From NCBI GenBank assembly GCA_036925085.1, contig JAUPFP010000001.1, positions 20,423,229-20,487,228 of the forward strand: a stretch of DNA of 64,000 bases, read 5' to 3'. This stretch comes from Brachycybe producta (Eukaryota > Arthropoda > Diplopoda > Playtdesmida > Andrognathidae). This document shows positions 12,120 to 23,966 of the stretch, one piece after another; positions within the stretch are counted from its first letter, which is position 1; the number at the start of each line of letters is the position of its first letter. The notes under the pieces were generated by a model. It made no database searches, had not been told where the DNA came from, and saw only the letters and a list, made by a program, of their open reading frames with translations. The position numbers were made by a program, and so were the translations under genes.

Positions 12120-12455
12120 TTTAAATAATGTTTAAAATCGTAATTTTTTTTAACTCCATGTTAATTCTCATAGAACCAAAAAAACCTTCCAACAAAAGTT
12201 TGAAGAACTTTCGTTAAAATGATTTAAAGTATTAACAAAAAATTCAGCACGTGCACTGATGTATTGGCTTCATGCTGATTTCTTTTTATAAGCTTAGCAC
12301 GTGCAATTATTTTTCTATTAATTTTCATGTGACGTCATGCCGGGACAAAAACCATTCAAAAACCATTTTTAAACTAAAAACGATCACAGCGCCTACATTC
12401 GGAAAAGTTTTGAATTAAACACTGTAGGCCTATCTAGGCTCTTAAATGACTTAGC
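12120..12455 (-). mobile_element. 'Cagcgtttagttcaaaa' family, reversed copy
   Basis: The right end 'gcgcctacattcgg...gttttgaattaaacactgtaggcctatctaggctctta' is the reverse complement of the left ends at 24,337, 26,150, 60,410 and 63,112. A palindromic middle pairs 'cagcacgtgca' and 'agcacgtgca' segments. It is non-coding. The stretch 12,456-13,190 holds one 'ctacccttctagtttct' unit and AT-rich sequence. Confidence 0.6.
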
Positions 12456-13260
12456 TACCCTTCTAGTTTCTAAAACACATTCAACTTTCTCTTCATTTTT
12501 GCACATTAAAAACAGAATAATCAAAGAGTTCGAGAGGTCATTTATACTTTAAACCCATCTCAAAAGTAAAAATTTAATCCAAATTTGACTAATTTGCATT
12601 ATTGAAATTGATGTTTATTTTTTTCTTAATAAAATATGTTTATTTTTGAATAAATAAATGACATTTACGCTCAAACTGTAAAAAGGCGCCATGAAATCAC
12701 TATTGCCATCTAGTGAGAATATGAAGAAATAAATCTTAAATTTCATTATACGATTTCATATTAAATTATGGTATTTATTAATTAAATGACCGAAATATAA
12801 TACAAAAAAATAACAATCTTGTTTCTCAATCATTAATTTAATCAGATTAATTATTTAAATTATATTGTTTTTATAGATTTTCTGCACAAGAGGGTTATTT
12901 TTTGAAATCGCCAAATTATATAATGGAGTAGGCATTTTAATATTTCAAAATGTCTTGAAGGCAAAAATGTAAAATAAAAAAGAAATATTAAAGAGAATCG
13001 TGATAACAAAAAATAAATTGCATAAAAAACTAGAACGTAAAAAAAACATATATTGAAATGTCCATAAACGAGGTTAGTGGGTAGAAGAAGGTGATTAGGT
13101 CACAAAAGCCAACCTTCATTTTATCTTTCAAAAAAAAAAAAATAAGTCGGACATTCAACTTGTTTACGGACACATTGGACAACATATATACAGGGTGGGT
13201 CATAAGTCACAAGAGGGGGTTTAAAAATTTAATAACTTTTTTGTTTAGAATTTATTTTTT

Positions 13261-14033
13261 AAGAGGCTACATCGTAAAATTACTTTGAAAAATCTCCGCA
13301 AAGAGCGCTAGCATCGTTTTTCTATTGAGCCCATAGACCCAATATGTTAAAGAAAAAACGTTCATTTTTAAAATGCACATTCGCGGCAATATGTTTATTT
13401 CTCATATTTAAATTTGTCCAATATTAAGTTTTCAAAGTGCAATGTGCGCACCTTAAATATATGCTGATCGAGTGATAGAATGACAAAAAACTGGTAAATG
13501 TCCTTTTATTTTTCAAACATATTTCAAAATTGCGAATTTCTAACTTCTTATATTAAAATTCATTGAGTAGTCGGTTGTAAGAAAAAAACATCCATTAAAA
13601 TTGCTCGTAAAAATACGTAAAAAATAATTTTAAAAAATCAGAAAAAAAAATGAGCACGTGCACCAATGTGTTGGGTTCACTTTGTGTTTTTTTTTACATT
13701 ATTTTTACGTATTTTTACCAACATTTTAATGGATGTTTTTTCTTCTTCTTCTTACGAGCACATACTTCAAATGAGTTTAACATAAAAGTTAAAAATTCGC
13801 AATTTTGAAATATTTTTTTTTTGAAAATAAAAGCACACTTTCCAATTTTTTGACATTCTATCACTAGATCAGCATATATTTTAGGTGCACATTGCAATTT
13901 GAAGCATCAAAATTGGACAATTTAAAAAATAATTTTTTTTTCTTTAACGTCGGGTCTATGGGTTCAATAGAAAAACGATGCTAGCGCTCTTTGTGGAGAC
14001 TTTTCAAAGTAATTTTGCAATGTAGCCTCTTAA
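13261..14033. mobile_element. Fold-back element, GCGCTAGCAT family (nested)
   Basis: A complete copy begins 'aagaggctacatcg' and ends 'gtagcctctta', with long inverted arms and the 'agcacgtgcaccaatgtgtt' centre. Its right end directly abuts reverse-transcriptase-like sequence. Confidence 0.75.
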
Positions 14034-14201
14034 CAAATCTTGTAGCCCTGTACTATACAGTTGCACCTTTTTTTCTATTTCGTGTATTAGATTAGCTCGA
14101 AAAGGATTCCAAATTGGTGAACAATATTCTAATAGCGGTTTGACAAGAGTAAAATAACAGACTTCTTTCACATTTTTTTTTACTAATATTTCAAAGTTCA
14201 C
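14034..14201 (-). pseudogene. Reverse transcriptase fragment of a LINE
   Basis: The minus strand encodes about 50 residues including 'FTLVKPLLEYCSPIWNP' and 'EIEKKVQ'. This matches the well-known C-terminal part of reverse transcriptases of CR1/Jockey-type non-LTR retrotransposons ('LVRPxLEYxSxVWNP...IExVQ'). The fragment is cut at its C-terminal side by the adjacent fold-back element, and the rest of the polymerase is absent, so it is a dead remnant. The family call rests on motif recognition only. Confidence 0.7.
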
Positions 14202-14351
14202 AATTCACATGTGAGAAATTAATCATGGAAAAATTCCCAACTATTCAGAACTTTTGTTTTTTTTTTTGGAAAAAAATAAAATAATTAACGAACAAAAAAG
14301 TTGTTAAATAATTATATAATTAAACCACTTCGTGATTTATGGCACACCCTG

Positions 14352-15439
14352 TACATCCCATTCACAGAACTGTTTCATCATTGAAAGTACAAACACAAAT
14401 TATCCATGCCCTATATACGTCATGTATTTACATTAGAGGTTTATTTATTTAATTAATTAATTACAGGCTAATTAATAAAAATAAAGATAATGAAATTTGT
14501 TTATTCAACAATCTTGAAGTATTTTTTTTAACAAAAAATTCTTAGAAACTGTTTTTTTAGTGAAATAAATTAGCTTAGAGAGTTTGTGGTAGATATTTTT
14601 TTAAAAATAAACTTTGTGTTGGCCCACAAGTAATGGCAGCACCTTAAATTAAGAGACCAGTATTTTATACCAAAAATTGACGCCCAGCCCACATCAGCAT
14701 AGCAAAGCCCCACTTTTTGTGAGTATTGCCAACCAAGCCTACATGGCTAAATGAGATACAACAGGGGCATAAAGCACACTAGACCCATGAAAGTGCACAA
14801 AGCCCACCATACCCAGGCACATACTTGGCCCGGGTTGCAAAGGTGGCAAAGACCGCAAGTGCCAGTCCTTCTCGACACCAGTGTGCCAAACATTCACTTT
14901 TATACCGGTACTCTGCAGAGTGCAGCACTTAGACTAACATGCATATTATTTCAGGATAAGTGTTTCGAACACTATAACACCTACATTTTTGTAATTTAAG
15001 CTAGTTGTAGAACAAACAAGCCGGCATTAGCCTCTCGAAATTGTGAAGGTGCCAGAATGTTCTCAAAACTGCGAAGCCCCTCAGAAGTGAGACTAAACTG
15101 GATGGCCCCAGGGTGGTTTTTTTAAACTATGTAGCCCCTGGAGCCTCTCAAAACTAAGAAGCCCCCTAATGACATAAAAACTGTGAAACCTTTGGGAACT
15201 TCTCAAAAATGGATGGCCCTGGAGAGCATCTCGTAAATCTGAAATTTGTTACCAGAATTTAAATTTTACAAATTACATGTTTAGTCATCTTTGATGCTAC
15301 ATGCATATAGAAATTTTTTTGCTAATTTTCGTGGCTTGCTTCACTCGTAACTAAAAAAATATTGGGAGAGAGGGGTGGTGAGGTGCCAATGCCAGATCTT
15401 GCCGACCTAGGATTTTGTGGCCAGTAGCCCTATGTGCCT
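14352..15439. other. No gene seen; GC-richer patch near 14.7-15.2 kb
   Basis: The stretch 14,750-15,240 is richer in G/C than its surroundings and repeats 'ggccc', 'tctcaaaact' and 'gaagcccc' motifs at roughly 40-bp spacing, so it is a weak degenerate tandem repeat. I see no splice-bounded exon or conserved protein motif. Confidence 0.4.
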
Positions 15440-15600
15440 GATGCTTGTTCAGTTTGGTGCTTGTTAAGTTTGGCCCTTGTTCAATCTGGCACTTGCTCAA
15501 TCTGGCACTTGTTCAAATTGGAATATGTTCAATTTGGAACATGCTCAAACTGGAACATGCTGAATCTGGCACTTGTTCAATCTGGTGCTATATCAGTACC
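15440..15600. repeat. Short tandem repeat, CAATCTGGCACTTGTT
   Basis: About nine degenerate 17-18-bp units of 'ttcaatctggcacttg' run in direct order. One frame stays open and gives a repetitive Cys/Trp/Leu string, but nothing else supports coding. Confidence 0.65.
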
Positions 15601-15985
15601 TCTGATATTTAAGGCCCCTTGTGTGCAATTATATGAACAAAAAATATATAAGCAAATAATATACAAGCTTTGTATTTTGAGACATTTTAACTTTCTATAG
15701 TGTATGGCATGAGATTACCTTAACCCACCTTTCTAATATATTATGGGAAAAGGTTGAAGGGGGGAGGGTGGATATTGCTGAAAGTTGGTTGTTTGGAAAA
15801 TTGGTTTTTACCCTCCCACTCCCTCCCAAATACACATATATAAATAAGAAAATGTCATGATAACAGGAAACAAGTGATGCATTAAAATAAAAAGACCTCA
15901 AAACTCAATTTTCAAACAGGGGGAAAGAAAAAAAAGTAAAGTAAAATAAGATTTTGAAATGAGATATTCATTTTTGAAAAATTAT

Positions 15986-15988
<3 letters not shown>

Positions 15989-16030
<42 letters not shown>
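15989..16030. repeat. (CT)n microsatellite
   Basis: An uninterrupted CT dinucleotide run of about 42 bp. The open frames crossing it on both strands are consequences of the run. Confidence 0.95.
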
Positions 16031-16034
<4 letters not shown>

Positions 16035-16636
16035 CTCCCTTATGTCCAGTTTTTACAGAAGGTGAGGGTCCTTTTTTATTTTTCAAGGGTAAAAACTCCA
16101 CCCAACAACTTTTCTTTCTGTCTTTGAAAATGTTTTTATTCAAAAACAAGTTTCTCAAGGGAAAATAATAATAGGAAAAAAACATTTGAGATTTAAACTC
16201 ATGATTTTCAATTTTTTTGTGGCCCTTTGGAGGGTTTGGAGGAGGGAGGAGGATAGTGGGTGACGGTTTGTAGGTCTTATCTAAATAGGAAATGTACTTT
16301 TATGTCAAACAAACACACACAAAAAAGAGAGAGGATTATTCAAACTTGTGCAAAACTTTTTTTTTTTCTGTGACACCTGAGAGAATTTTAAAGAACTGAT
16401 AACAATAGGTGATTCTTATTTGGGGGTCCTAAGTATTTTAGGCTAAAATACTAGGTCCTATACTTGGGTTAAGCGTGAAGCTCAAATAGTAGATTATATT
16501 TGGGGCACTTGTTTATTAGGAGTTTTATTTCTCATTTCAATTGTGTTTGTTGCAATTGTACTGTTGGTTATTTTGAGGGTTTTTTTTTGGGCCGTTTATG
16601 TTGTTTTTCTTAAATAAAAGATGCATATCTTATACC

Positions 16637-16932
16637 TAGTATACACCTGATAGTTTAAATACAATTAAATAATAAACGTGTTCTACAGAGCTCTGTGAAG
16701 GACAAACAAACAATATGTCGAATTCAATTTATTCAATTAATAATCTGAAAATATTAAGTAAATACTTAAATATAGTATATAAACTATTGACAAAATATTG
16801 ATTTAGTATTTCAATTTGAAATATTAATAATAAAGTGAATTTTTATTTGTTTCTTGTCCTTAACCGGATTCCGTATAATTCACCTAAACACATTTAATTT
16901 GAATTCATTTAACTCATGTGTGTACAAGGTAT
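16637..16932 (+). mobile_element. 300-bp ATACCTAGTA family copy
   Basis: A forward copy from 'tatacctagtatacacctga' to 'gtgtacaaggtatt' with the conserved 'cagagctctgtgaaggacaa' block. It is non-coding. Confidence 0.75.
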
Positions 16933-16984
16933 TAAGCTGGTTTTAAAGTGTAAATCTTAACTCGAAATCTTAGTTATTCTGTCT

Positions 16985-17720
16985 TATATTATAGATAAAA
17001 AAAAAGACTTTAAGCGTTTTAGAAACTAGAAGGGTAGCTCAATAACTTAAGGGTATTTTAATGTTGATATCTTTCAAAATAAGCTTTTTGTGTGTGTTTC
17101 AAAATGACTCAACTTTAAATATACGATATTTTTTTAAATTTTTGCTTATGAAAATTTTTATTTTGAAATATATCAACATGAAAATATTCTCAAATGTTTA
17201 ATGGTTTGTCAACAGCTGAGTTTTGAAGAGAAACTAGAAGAGTACCTCAATCACTTCATATAAATTTAAAAAAATCTTGTCATTTTAAAACTCATACAAA
17301 AAGCTTATTTTGAAAGATATCAACATGAAAATACTCTTAAGTGACTGAGCTACCCTTCTAGTTTCTAAAACACTTTCTAGTTTGTCTTCATTTTTTTTAC
17401 CTGAAAATCTCCCAATTTTCAAAAATTAAAAATCCATCTGGAACTTTTGATTATATTCTGTCTTTCAGATACAAAATTAAGAGAAACTTGAATGTACGTC
17501 AGGCTATTTTAATGTTGATATCTTTCAAAATAAGCTTTTTTGTGTGAGTTTCAAAATATGACTCAAAATATAACTCAAGCAGATCATATTTTTTTAAATT
17601 TTTGTTTATGAAAATTTTCATTTTGAAAGATATCAACATGAAAATATTCTCAAATGATTGTGCAACCCTTCTAGTTTCTAAAACACATTCAAGTTTCTCA
17701 TCATTTTGGACCAGAAAGAG
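16985..17720. repeat. Array of 'ctagaagggtagct' fold-back units
   Basis: Several inverted units of 'gaaactagaagggtagctca', 'gatatctttcaaaataagct' and complements follow each other, as at 6,190-6,760 and 58,440-58,960. No coding sequence. Confidence 0.6.
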
Positions 17721-17846
17721 AGACTAATCTTAGTTAAAGGGGCAATTTATGTGATTTTAAAAATCACATAACTAAGCACATAATTAAGCAGACGGTATTG
17801 TTGTTAAATAAAAAGTTAATTTTGAAAGATAACAATATGAAAATAT

Positions 17847-18175
17847 CCTTTAAGTGGCTTTATAAATATCTATTTTTCTTTGTGTCCTCTCAGATGGCGC
17901 CACAGCAGTGGCTTATTATGTTCTATTGGAGATCTCTTCCCCCACTCGAGTTTTCGAGACAAATTTATATTTTTCAAGCGAACGTTTTTCACGAGAAACT
18001 TTATGAAAAAAACTCAAAAGTGATTTAGAAACTAGAATAGCTGTTGATAATGCTAAATGTTTTTTTCCATGATGATATTGTTCAAAATAAACGTTTTATG
18101 AGAGTTTGAAAAAAAAAGGCTAAAATAGTTTTTCATGAAATGTCAATAGAAAAATCCAAAAAAAAAACCAGGTCA
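17847..18175 (+). mobile_element. MITE-like element, TTAAGGTGGCT family (truncated)
   Basis: It starts 'tttaagtggctttataaata' and contains 'cagatggcgccacagcagtgg' and the 'actagaatagctgttgataa' block of the family. The right part is replaced by a fold-back element at 18,180. Confidence 0.6.
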
Positions 18176-18179
18176 TTTT

Positions 18180-18635
18180 AAATAAGTTTATTTTTCATAT
18201 TTAAAATTGACGAATATTACCTTAAGTGCAATGTGCACTTTAAATACATGTTCATCTAGTGGTTAAATGGCAAAAAATTCGTTAGTGTTTTTCTATTTTT
18301 AAACACAATATTTCAAAATCGCGAACTCAATGCGTACTCAGTGGAGTTTAACATAAGGAGTTAACATAAGTTTTTTAAAAAAATAGAAAAACACTTACTA
18401 ATTTTTTGTCATATTCTATCAGTGGATCAGAATATATTTAAGGCGCACATTGCACTTTGGACCATTAAAATTGGACAACTTTAAATATGAGAAATAAACA
18501 TATTGCCGCTGCGACTGTGTATTTTAATAATTAACGTTTTTTCTTTAACATCGGGTCTATTGGGCTCAATAGAAAAACGATGCTAGCGCTCTTTGTGGAG
18601 ATTTTTCGAAGTAATTTTGTGATGTAGTCTCTAAA
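18180..18635. mobile_element. Fold-back element, GCGCTAGCAT family (truncated)
   Basis: The inner left arm and complete right arm are present, ending 'cgatgctagcgctctttgtg' and 'gatgtagtctctaaag'. The outer left arm is lost where it joins the preceding MITE. Confidence 0.65.
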
Positions 18636-19017
18636 GTCTTAATACATGATTGAGCCACCCTTCTAGTTGCAATTACTTTTTCTACAAAATTATAGACCTA
18701 AGCGGGAATTTTCAACAATGAGGGGTGAACCAGGATAAGTGAAATTGAGAACAAATTTGTGCCTTAGGGCTAAAGATGGGACAAGAAATTTCTGACTTGA
18801 ATCTTCTCTTTTATTACCGGTATTGTAGATTTTTCAACAACAACAACAACAAAAAAAATAAGAACCTTTCAAGTTACATAATACAGGTTTGCAAAGGGCA
18901 ATTTAAGGGAGTCATTCATGATGTCTTATATGGATGGGGGCTATTTTGACAGCCATTTCCTGGTTTACTTCCGGGATTTTGTTTGAAAAAGAGGGAGTAA
19001 AAGGAATTAGTTAAAAT

Positions 19018-19133
19018 TGTATAATCATGATGATATTTTTTTTTGAAAATAAACGTTTATGACAAAGTGTTCAGACTTGTCATAAACGTTTATTTTCAAA
19101 GATATCATCATCATGATTATACAATTTTTTTTA
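19018..19133. repeat. Hairpin around AAACGTTTAT
   Basis: The arm 'gtataatcatgatgatat...gaaaataaacgtttatgaca' is followed after a short loop by its complement 'tgtcataaacgtttattttc...gattatac'. It is a compact palindrome of about 115 bp. Confidence 0.75.
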
Positions 19134-19498
19134 ATGACCTACTACTATTTATTTTCACCTACAAAGTGATCATTTTTTTTTATTAAAAATGATTTAAAAT
19201 GTTTATTACAAAAATATTATGAAAAGAAATAAATCTGTAACAAAAAACTAGAATATAGAATGTATTTACATTCAAATATAATCATAATTATCTTGTCTCT
19301 TCTAGGTTTATTTTATTTTCCTAACATGTAACATGTAACTACTAATTTGTTTACTTACAAATTGGTAACTTATTAAAACTGATTTAAAATGTGTATTTCA
19401 AAAATATGATAAAAAGGCAAATATGACAAAAAAAAACTAGAAAAGTCAATGAAAAATGTGAATGCATTTTCATGATGATATACTTGAATATTTAAAAA

Positions 19499-19880
19499 CT
19501 AGTGGGGTAACCCGTCATAAATGACGGGAGCAAAACTCACAGGTAATTGTGCGCATGCGCGTCGTTTGTTCCTTTTTTACTCCTTTCATTTCAATTTCAC
19601 TCACCCCTCCCCCTTTGTTCCTCCCTCCACGTTTCTCTCTCTCTCTCCCCCTTTACACTTTCCAACCTTTTTCTCTCTCTCCAATTTAATATCATGGGGT
19701 TCTTGGATGGGGAGTGTGCAACTTATAGTTGACCTTGAGAAAAAAAGCTGTTCATTTATTCAAATTTATATAAATTCCGATGTGTTTCAAGGCTTGTACA
19801 GCGTTATCACAGACAGATACACACGCACACAGACCTGGCATAATATATATATAATATCCAATTTTGAAAAAAAAAATTGT
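19499..19880 (-). mobile_element. Helitron-like 3' terminus (minus strand)
   Basis: Read on the minus strand, the sequence ends with the palindrome CCCGTCATTTATGACGGG, a short spacer and CTAG, followed by T. A hairpin about ten bases before CTRR with insertion next to T is the recognised signature of Helitron 3' ends. The 5' boundary is uncertain; 19,800-19,840 carries an 'acagacagatacacacgcac' patch. The CCTCC/CTCTCT-rich stretch inside has open frames that I do not consider genes. Confidence 0.5.
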
Positions 19881-20105
19881 GACACACACTTTATAGTCAG
19901 ACATGTGTGGCACCCTGTAGAAATGAGTTCCTACTAAATGTGACCCTCATAGTGCACAGATTTCTTAGTTTTTGAGTGGCCCAAACTTAGAATTAGTTCT
20001 GAGAATCATGACCCACTGTGGGATTTTAGAGAAAAATCCCCAAAAAATATTTTACCAAATAAGGTGACATTTAAGGGCCATGTGGCCAGTGATTGGGTCT
20101 ACTGA

Positions 20106-20819
20106 CAGTGGCGTAGCCAAGGGGAGGGGGGTACATGGGTCCAGACCCCCATCCCAAAATTGTATCTACATGCCAAAAAGAGCTGTGTTTACATTTGATA
20201 ATTTTTTTAATCATTTTTTCTTTCTCTTAACCTGTACCTTCAGAACTCATTTCATGTCCTGCCACCATGATAAATGCTCAACTTTTAAGCTAGACTATGG
20301 CGTGCAGTGCTATGCCACTCTGAACCGCCATGTCAAACATTCCATCTGAGAAACATGCTGGCACAGCTCTGCCACTTAATGAAGACAACTTAAACGCTTA
20401 CACTTCACAATACAAATGAACACGTGCAATTGTTTACAACAAAGCACGTTGGCAAACGAAGACACTTGAGTGGTGTCTGAATATCACTTGAGTGTGCTTT
20501 TCTTCTGATTCCTTCTGTCTACCCCCACACATAGGTGCATCTCGCTGTGTACTGTTTTTTTTTTTTTTGCTATGGCAAAAGGGAAAGAAATGCTCCTTGG
20601 TTCTTTTCAGACTACTAGCATGGAAGTTCTGCAAGCCAGTTTTGCATGTCACAGCATGCCGCCTTGTAGCAGACGTTGCACCATTTGATATGATGCGTAC
20701 AATGGAAAGTTCTTCTTGGCGGTGCGGCACAGCACTGTGCGTCAGTGGGCAACTAGCTTTATTTTGAAAAAAAAATTTCGGACCCCCCCCATATAACAAA
20801 AATTTTGGCTACGCCACTG
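20106..20819. mobile_element. hAT-like non-autonomous element
   Basis: The ends are CAGTGGCGTAGCCA at the left and its complement TGGCTACGCCACTG at the right. Sub-terminal G-run (left) and C-run (right) are also complementary. Such CAGTGGCG ends are typical of hAT superfamily elements. A clear 8-bp target duplication is not seen. Internal frames, including a Cys/His-containing stretch at about 20,220-20,346, could be remnants of a captured or transposase sequence but match nothing I recognise. Confidence 0.6.
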
Positions 20820-21169
20820 CCTGCCTGTCACTAAGCCTTGAAGTGACAGTCGCCCCTCTGAAGAAACAGAAAGTGGCGTGCCAAGTATGCTCGAGGAGCA
20901 GAGTCACGTTAGTTTCGAGGGTGTGCAGAAAATGATATGAAGAAGTGTGTTATGAAACAACCATTATTTTATGTAATGGCGTTTTTATTACAGTAATTTC
21001 GCATGTTAAGTGTTTATTTCAACCCAAGAAATAACAGCAGAAAACTAGGCGAAAGTCCAGAGTTTCACCACCAATAGAGGCTAGAGAAAACCTTCTGAGA
21101 TCCCTATATTGGACCTCCAGGATGGGACATAAGCACATGGCATTTTAAAAATCGTTTTGGTGATCGTTG

Positions 21170-21835
21170 GGTTAAGAGCCTACAGTGAAAAAAAAAACTT
21201 ACAAAAATCTTCGCATATTGGCGCTTCTGTAGCTGTGACGTCAACTTGTGAAAAAAAAATTCAATTTAGATACATTTTTGTCCGCCATCTTTTATCGATG
21301 GATAGAAGTGGGTATATTTTAATAACGACTCTTTTTTGGATAAATATGCACTACTGAAAAAAGGAAGAGTAATTTGAGTCGTATACAATTAGTGGTCAAA
21401 TTTTAGGGCATTATGAAACTTATTGTTAGTGGGAAATTTAGATCCTATAAAATGTATAAACGGAGGAACTTTTGTGGCCTACGGGATTTAACATGAGCTA
21501 AAAAATACGAGATTTTAAAATGAAATTAAAAATAGAAAAACTAATTATAAATTTTTACCAACTTATCACTAGATGAGCAATATTGTTATGTACATATTGC
21601 AATTTGAATTTTGAAAATAACAATTTTCGTTGCAGAAAACAAAACATTTGCCTGAACCATGTATTTTTTAAAATAGGAATTTCTCTTTCTCATTTGCTTC
21701 AATGGTTTAGCTGTGGGGCGTCACTAAACGGCGAAAAGTGGAACTATCACTGTCTGTAACTGTCTTAAGTATTGACAACATTTTGAAAAGATATTTCTGG
21801 AGGTAATGGTCTCTTTAAGAAAATTCAGTAGGTCA
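21170..21835. mobile_element. 'Gcctacagtgaaaaaa' repeat family
   Basis: It begins 'taagagcctacagtgaaaaa' and contains 'gcttctgtagctgtgacgtc', 'gatgagcaatattgttatgt' and 'gtggggcgtcactaaacggcg'. The stretch 28,295-29,137 carries the same blocks in reverse order and orientation. It is probably a long-arm DNA element. Non-coding. Confidence 0.6.
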
Positions 21836-21919
21836 TTTTTAAACATTTATAAAACGTCTATTTTAAAAGATATCATCATAAAAATAAATACATACTTATC
21901 CTTGACTCTTCTAGTTTCG

Positions 21920-21922
<3 letters not shown>

Positions 21923-21954
<32 letters not shown>
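21923..21954. repeat. (GA)n microsatellite
   Basis: An uninterrupted GA run of about 32 bp. The flanking stretch to 22,671 is AT-rich and no gene is seen there. Confidence 0.95.
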
Positions 21955-21959
<5 letters not shown>

Positions 21960-22671
21960 TTGTATTTGACTGTTTTGTCTAGTCTGTCTACAGTTGTCAA
22001 ATTATAACTTGTCTAGAGTGTAGATAGGACACGCCTAATAAATTACTGCAAGTGAAAAGTTTTTTTTTTGTCAACAATTTTGATATCAAATTTGACCTAT
22101 AGAGATAATTAGATTAATAACTGTGAGAGGCAGTTATTTCATTTTATATTTCAAAATATATAGCATGTTATGAATCGATTTTTATCTAATATGAATTGGT
22201 CAATAGATCCTGATTAGTCAGCTATTTTTTTTTTCTTCTTCCCTCTGTTAATGTATGAATTCACCACAGTGCGAATGATTTGACAATTTTCATTGAAAAT
22301 CATGAATAAATGGCTAATTGATGGGCTTCTTTTTTTTTCTTCAAAATTATGTCCTTTGAAGAAAGATATAATAAAATTTTTTTTTTATTGATTGACATTG
22401 ATACAAAAAAGTTTGAAATATTTAATACCTGTGGAGAAACTTCCCAAAATGCAAGTTATGAATCTGATCAATATCATTGTATGTGTCCAAAGTGTGGACA
22501 CACACTCTCTTTCTCTCTCCAGAGGCATTTTTTTGTGGTAAATTTAATCAATTTCTGATTTTTGGCCGTTTTTTTTTTAAAAGCAAAATCAAAGTGACTT
22601 TTTTTAGTTTTCAACTTTGTTTTATTTACAAACTTTTCAAACCTCTTTGAGACTTTTTTTTCTTTTCAGAA

Positions 22672-23372
22672 ACGTTAGTTTTTAAAACACACAGTCGCGG
22701 CAATATGTTTATTTGTCATATTTAAAGTTGCCCAATTTTAATCTTTCAAAATGTAATGTTTACCTTAAATATATGCTTATCTAGTGATAGAATGACAAAA
22801 AATTGGTAAGTGTTCTTCTATTTTTAAAAAAATATTTCAAAATCGCGAATTTCTAACTTCTTATGTTAAACTCCATTGAGTACGCCCAAATAAGAAAAAG
22901 AAAACATCCATTAAAATGCTCGTAAAAATACCTAAAAATAATATTAAAAAACCAGAAAAATAGCAGCACGTGCGCAAATGTGTTGGCTTCACTGTGCATT
23001 AATTGTGGTTTTAAAAATTATTTTTTAGGTATTTTTCCAACATTTTAAATGGATGTTTTTTTCTTGTGAGCGCATACTCAATGGAGTTTAACATAAAAGT
23101 TAGAAATTCACGATTTTAAAAATAGAACCGCACTTACCAATTTTTTGTCATTCTATCACTAGATTAGCATATATTTAAGGTGCATATTGCACTTTGAAAA
23201 CTTAATATTGGACAACTTTAAATATGAAAAAGAAACATATTGCCGCCGCGACTGTGTGTATTTTAAAAATTAACGTTTCTTCTTTAACATTGGGGTCTAT
23301 GGGCTCAATAGGAAAACTATGCTAGCGCTCTTTGCGGATATTTTTCGAAGAAATTCAGCGGTGTAGCCTCCT
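22672..23372. mobile_element. Fold-back element, GCGCTAGCAT family
   Basis: The copy lacks the outermost left arm (it starts at 'gttagtttttaaaacacaca') and has an intact right arm ending 'gtgtagcctcct'. The centre 'agcacgtgcgcaaatgtgtt' is present. Confidence 0.7.
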
Positions 23373-23530
23373 AATACAAAAGGCAAAAGTTTCCACAATT
23401 AACAAGAAAACTTTCCACGCAAAAGTTTTTTTTCTTTTATTGCCACTGTTTAATTTGCACTGACAAATGAATGAGTCAACAGCAGATATTAATTATTTTT
23501 TGATAAAATACTAGAATGAGTCCAAGTGTG

Positions 23531-23588
23531 TTTTATTATTATTATTATCATTATTATTAATATTATTATTATTATTATTATTATTATC
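23531..23588. repeat. (ATT)n microsatellite
   Basis: Trinucleotide ATT/TTA repeats with few interruptions. Confidence 0.9.
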
Positions 23589-23671
23589 GTTTTGTCTTTT
23601 TTAATGAAGAACAAATTATAAGTTGTGCATTTTTTTTTCTGGCAACTTGTCAATGGTTAATTAGTTTTTTG

Positions 23672-23876
23672 ACAGGCAATTAGAAATCGGCACGAATAGA
23701 AGTTGGCTCCGCCCTTTTTATGACGACTGGCAACTTCTAGTTGGTTTGTTGTGTGGTTCGACGTCGAAAAGGGCGGAGCATGTGACGTCATACTACATAA
23801 CCAACCAATTAGAAGTTGCGTTCGTCATCAAAAGGGCGGAGCCAACTTCTGTTTGTCCTGGTTTCTAATTGCCTGT
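23672..23876. mobile_element. Palindromic MITE with TGACGTCA, upstream of phosphatase gene
   Basis: The ends are ACAGGCAATTAGAAA and TTTCTAATTGCCTGT. The central 'catgtgacgtcatac' carries a perfect TGACGTCA. The element ends about 90 bp before the ATG of the acid phosphatase gene, so it sits in the promoter, the 5' untranslated region or an upstream intron. Whether it contributes to transcription cannot be told from sequence. Confidence 0.8.
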
Positions 23877-23966
23877 GTTTTTTTTTTGTGCCATAAAAAA
23901 ATATTATATGTCATTTATTTAGTCATTTGGTTTTCATAATTGAAACTTAAAATAACAAAACTAAAA

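Larger units (their letters stand above)
13191..14351. mobile_element. Mariner-like element with CAGGGTG termini
   Basis: Left terminus 'cagggtgggtcataagtcac' and right terminus 'gtgatttatggcacaccctg' are imperfect inverted repeats of about 32 bp. Both ends are flanked by TA, the target duplication of Tc1/mariner-type elements. No transposase frame is present. The interior holds a nested fold-back element (13,261-14,033) and a retrotransposon fragment (14,034-14,201), so this is a composite. Confidence 0.6.

Noticed and set aside
15959-16185. Ser/Leu and Arg/Glu repeat frames on both strands
   Set aside because: They are produced by the (CT)n microsatellite.
20434-20799. 121-codon minus-strand frame inside the hAT-like element
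   Set aside because: No motif of hAT transposase (RNase H-like core, BED finger, dimerisation motif) could be recognised. Kept only as part of the element.
22349-22558. Short frame with Cys-x-Cys-x2-Cys-Gly resembling a zinc ribbon
   Set aside because: Only half a site, no splice context, AT-rich surroundings. Most likely chance.
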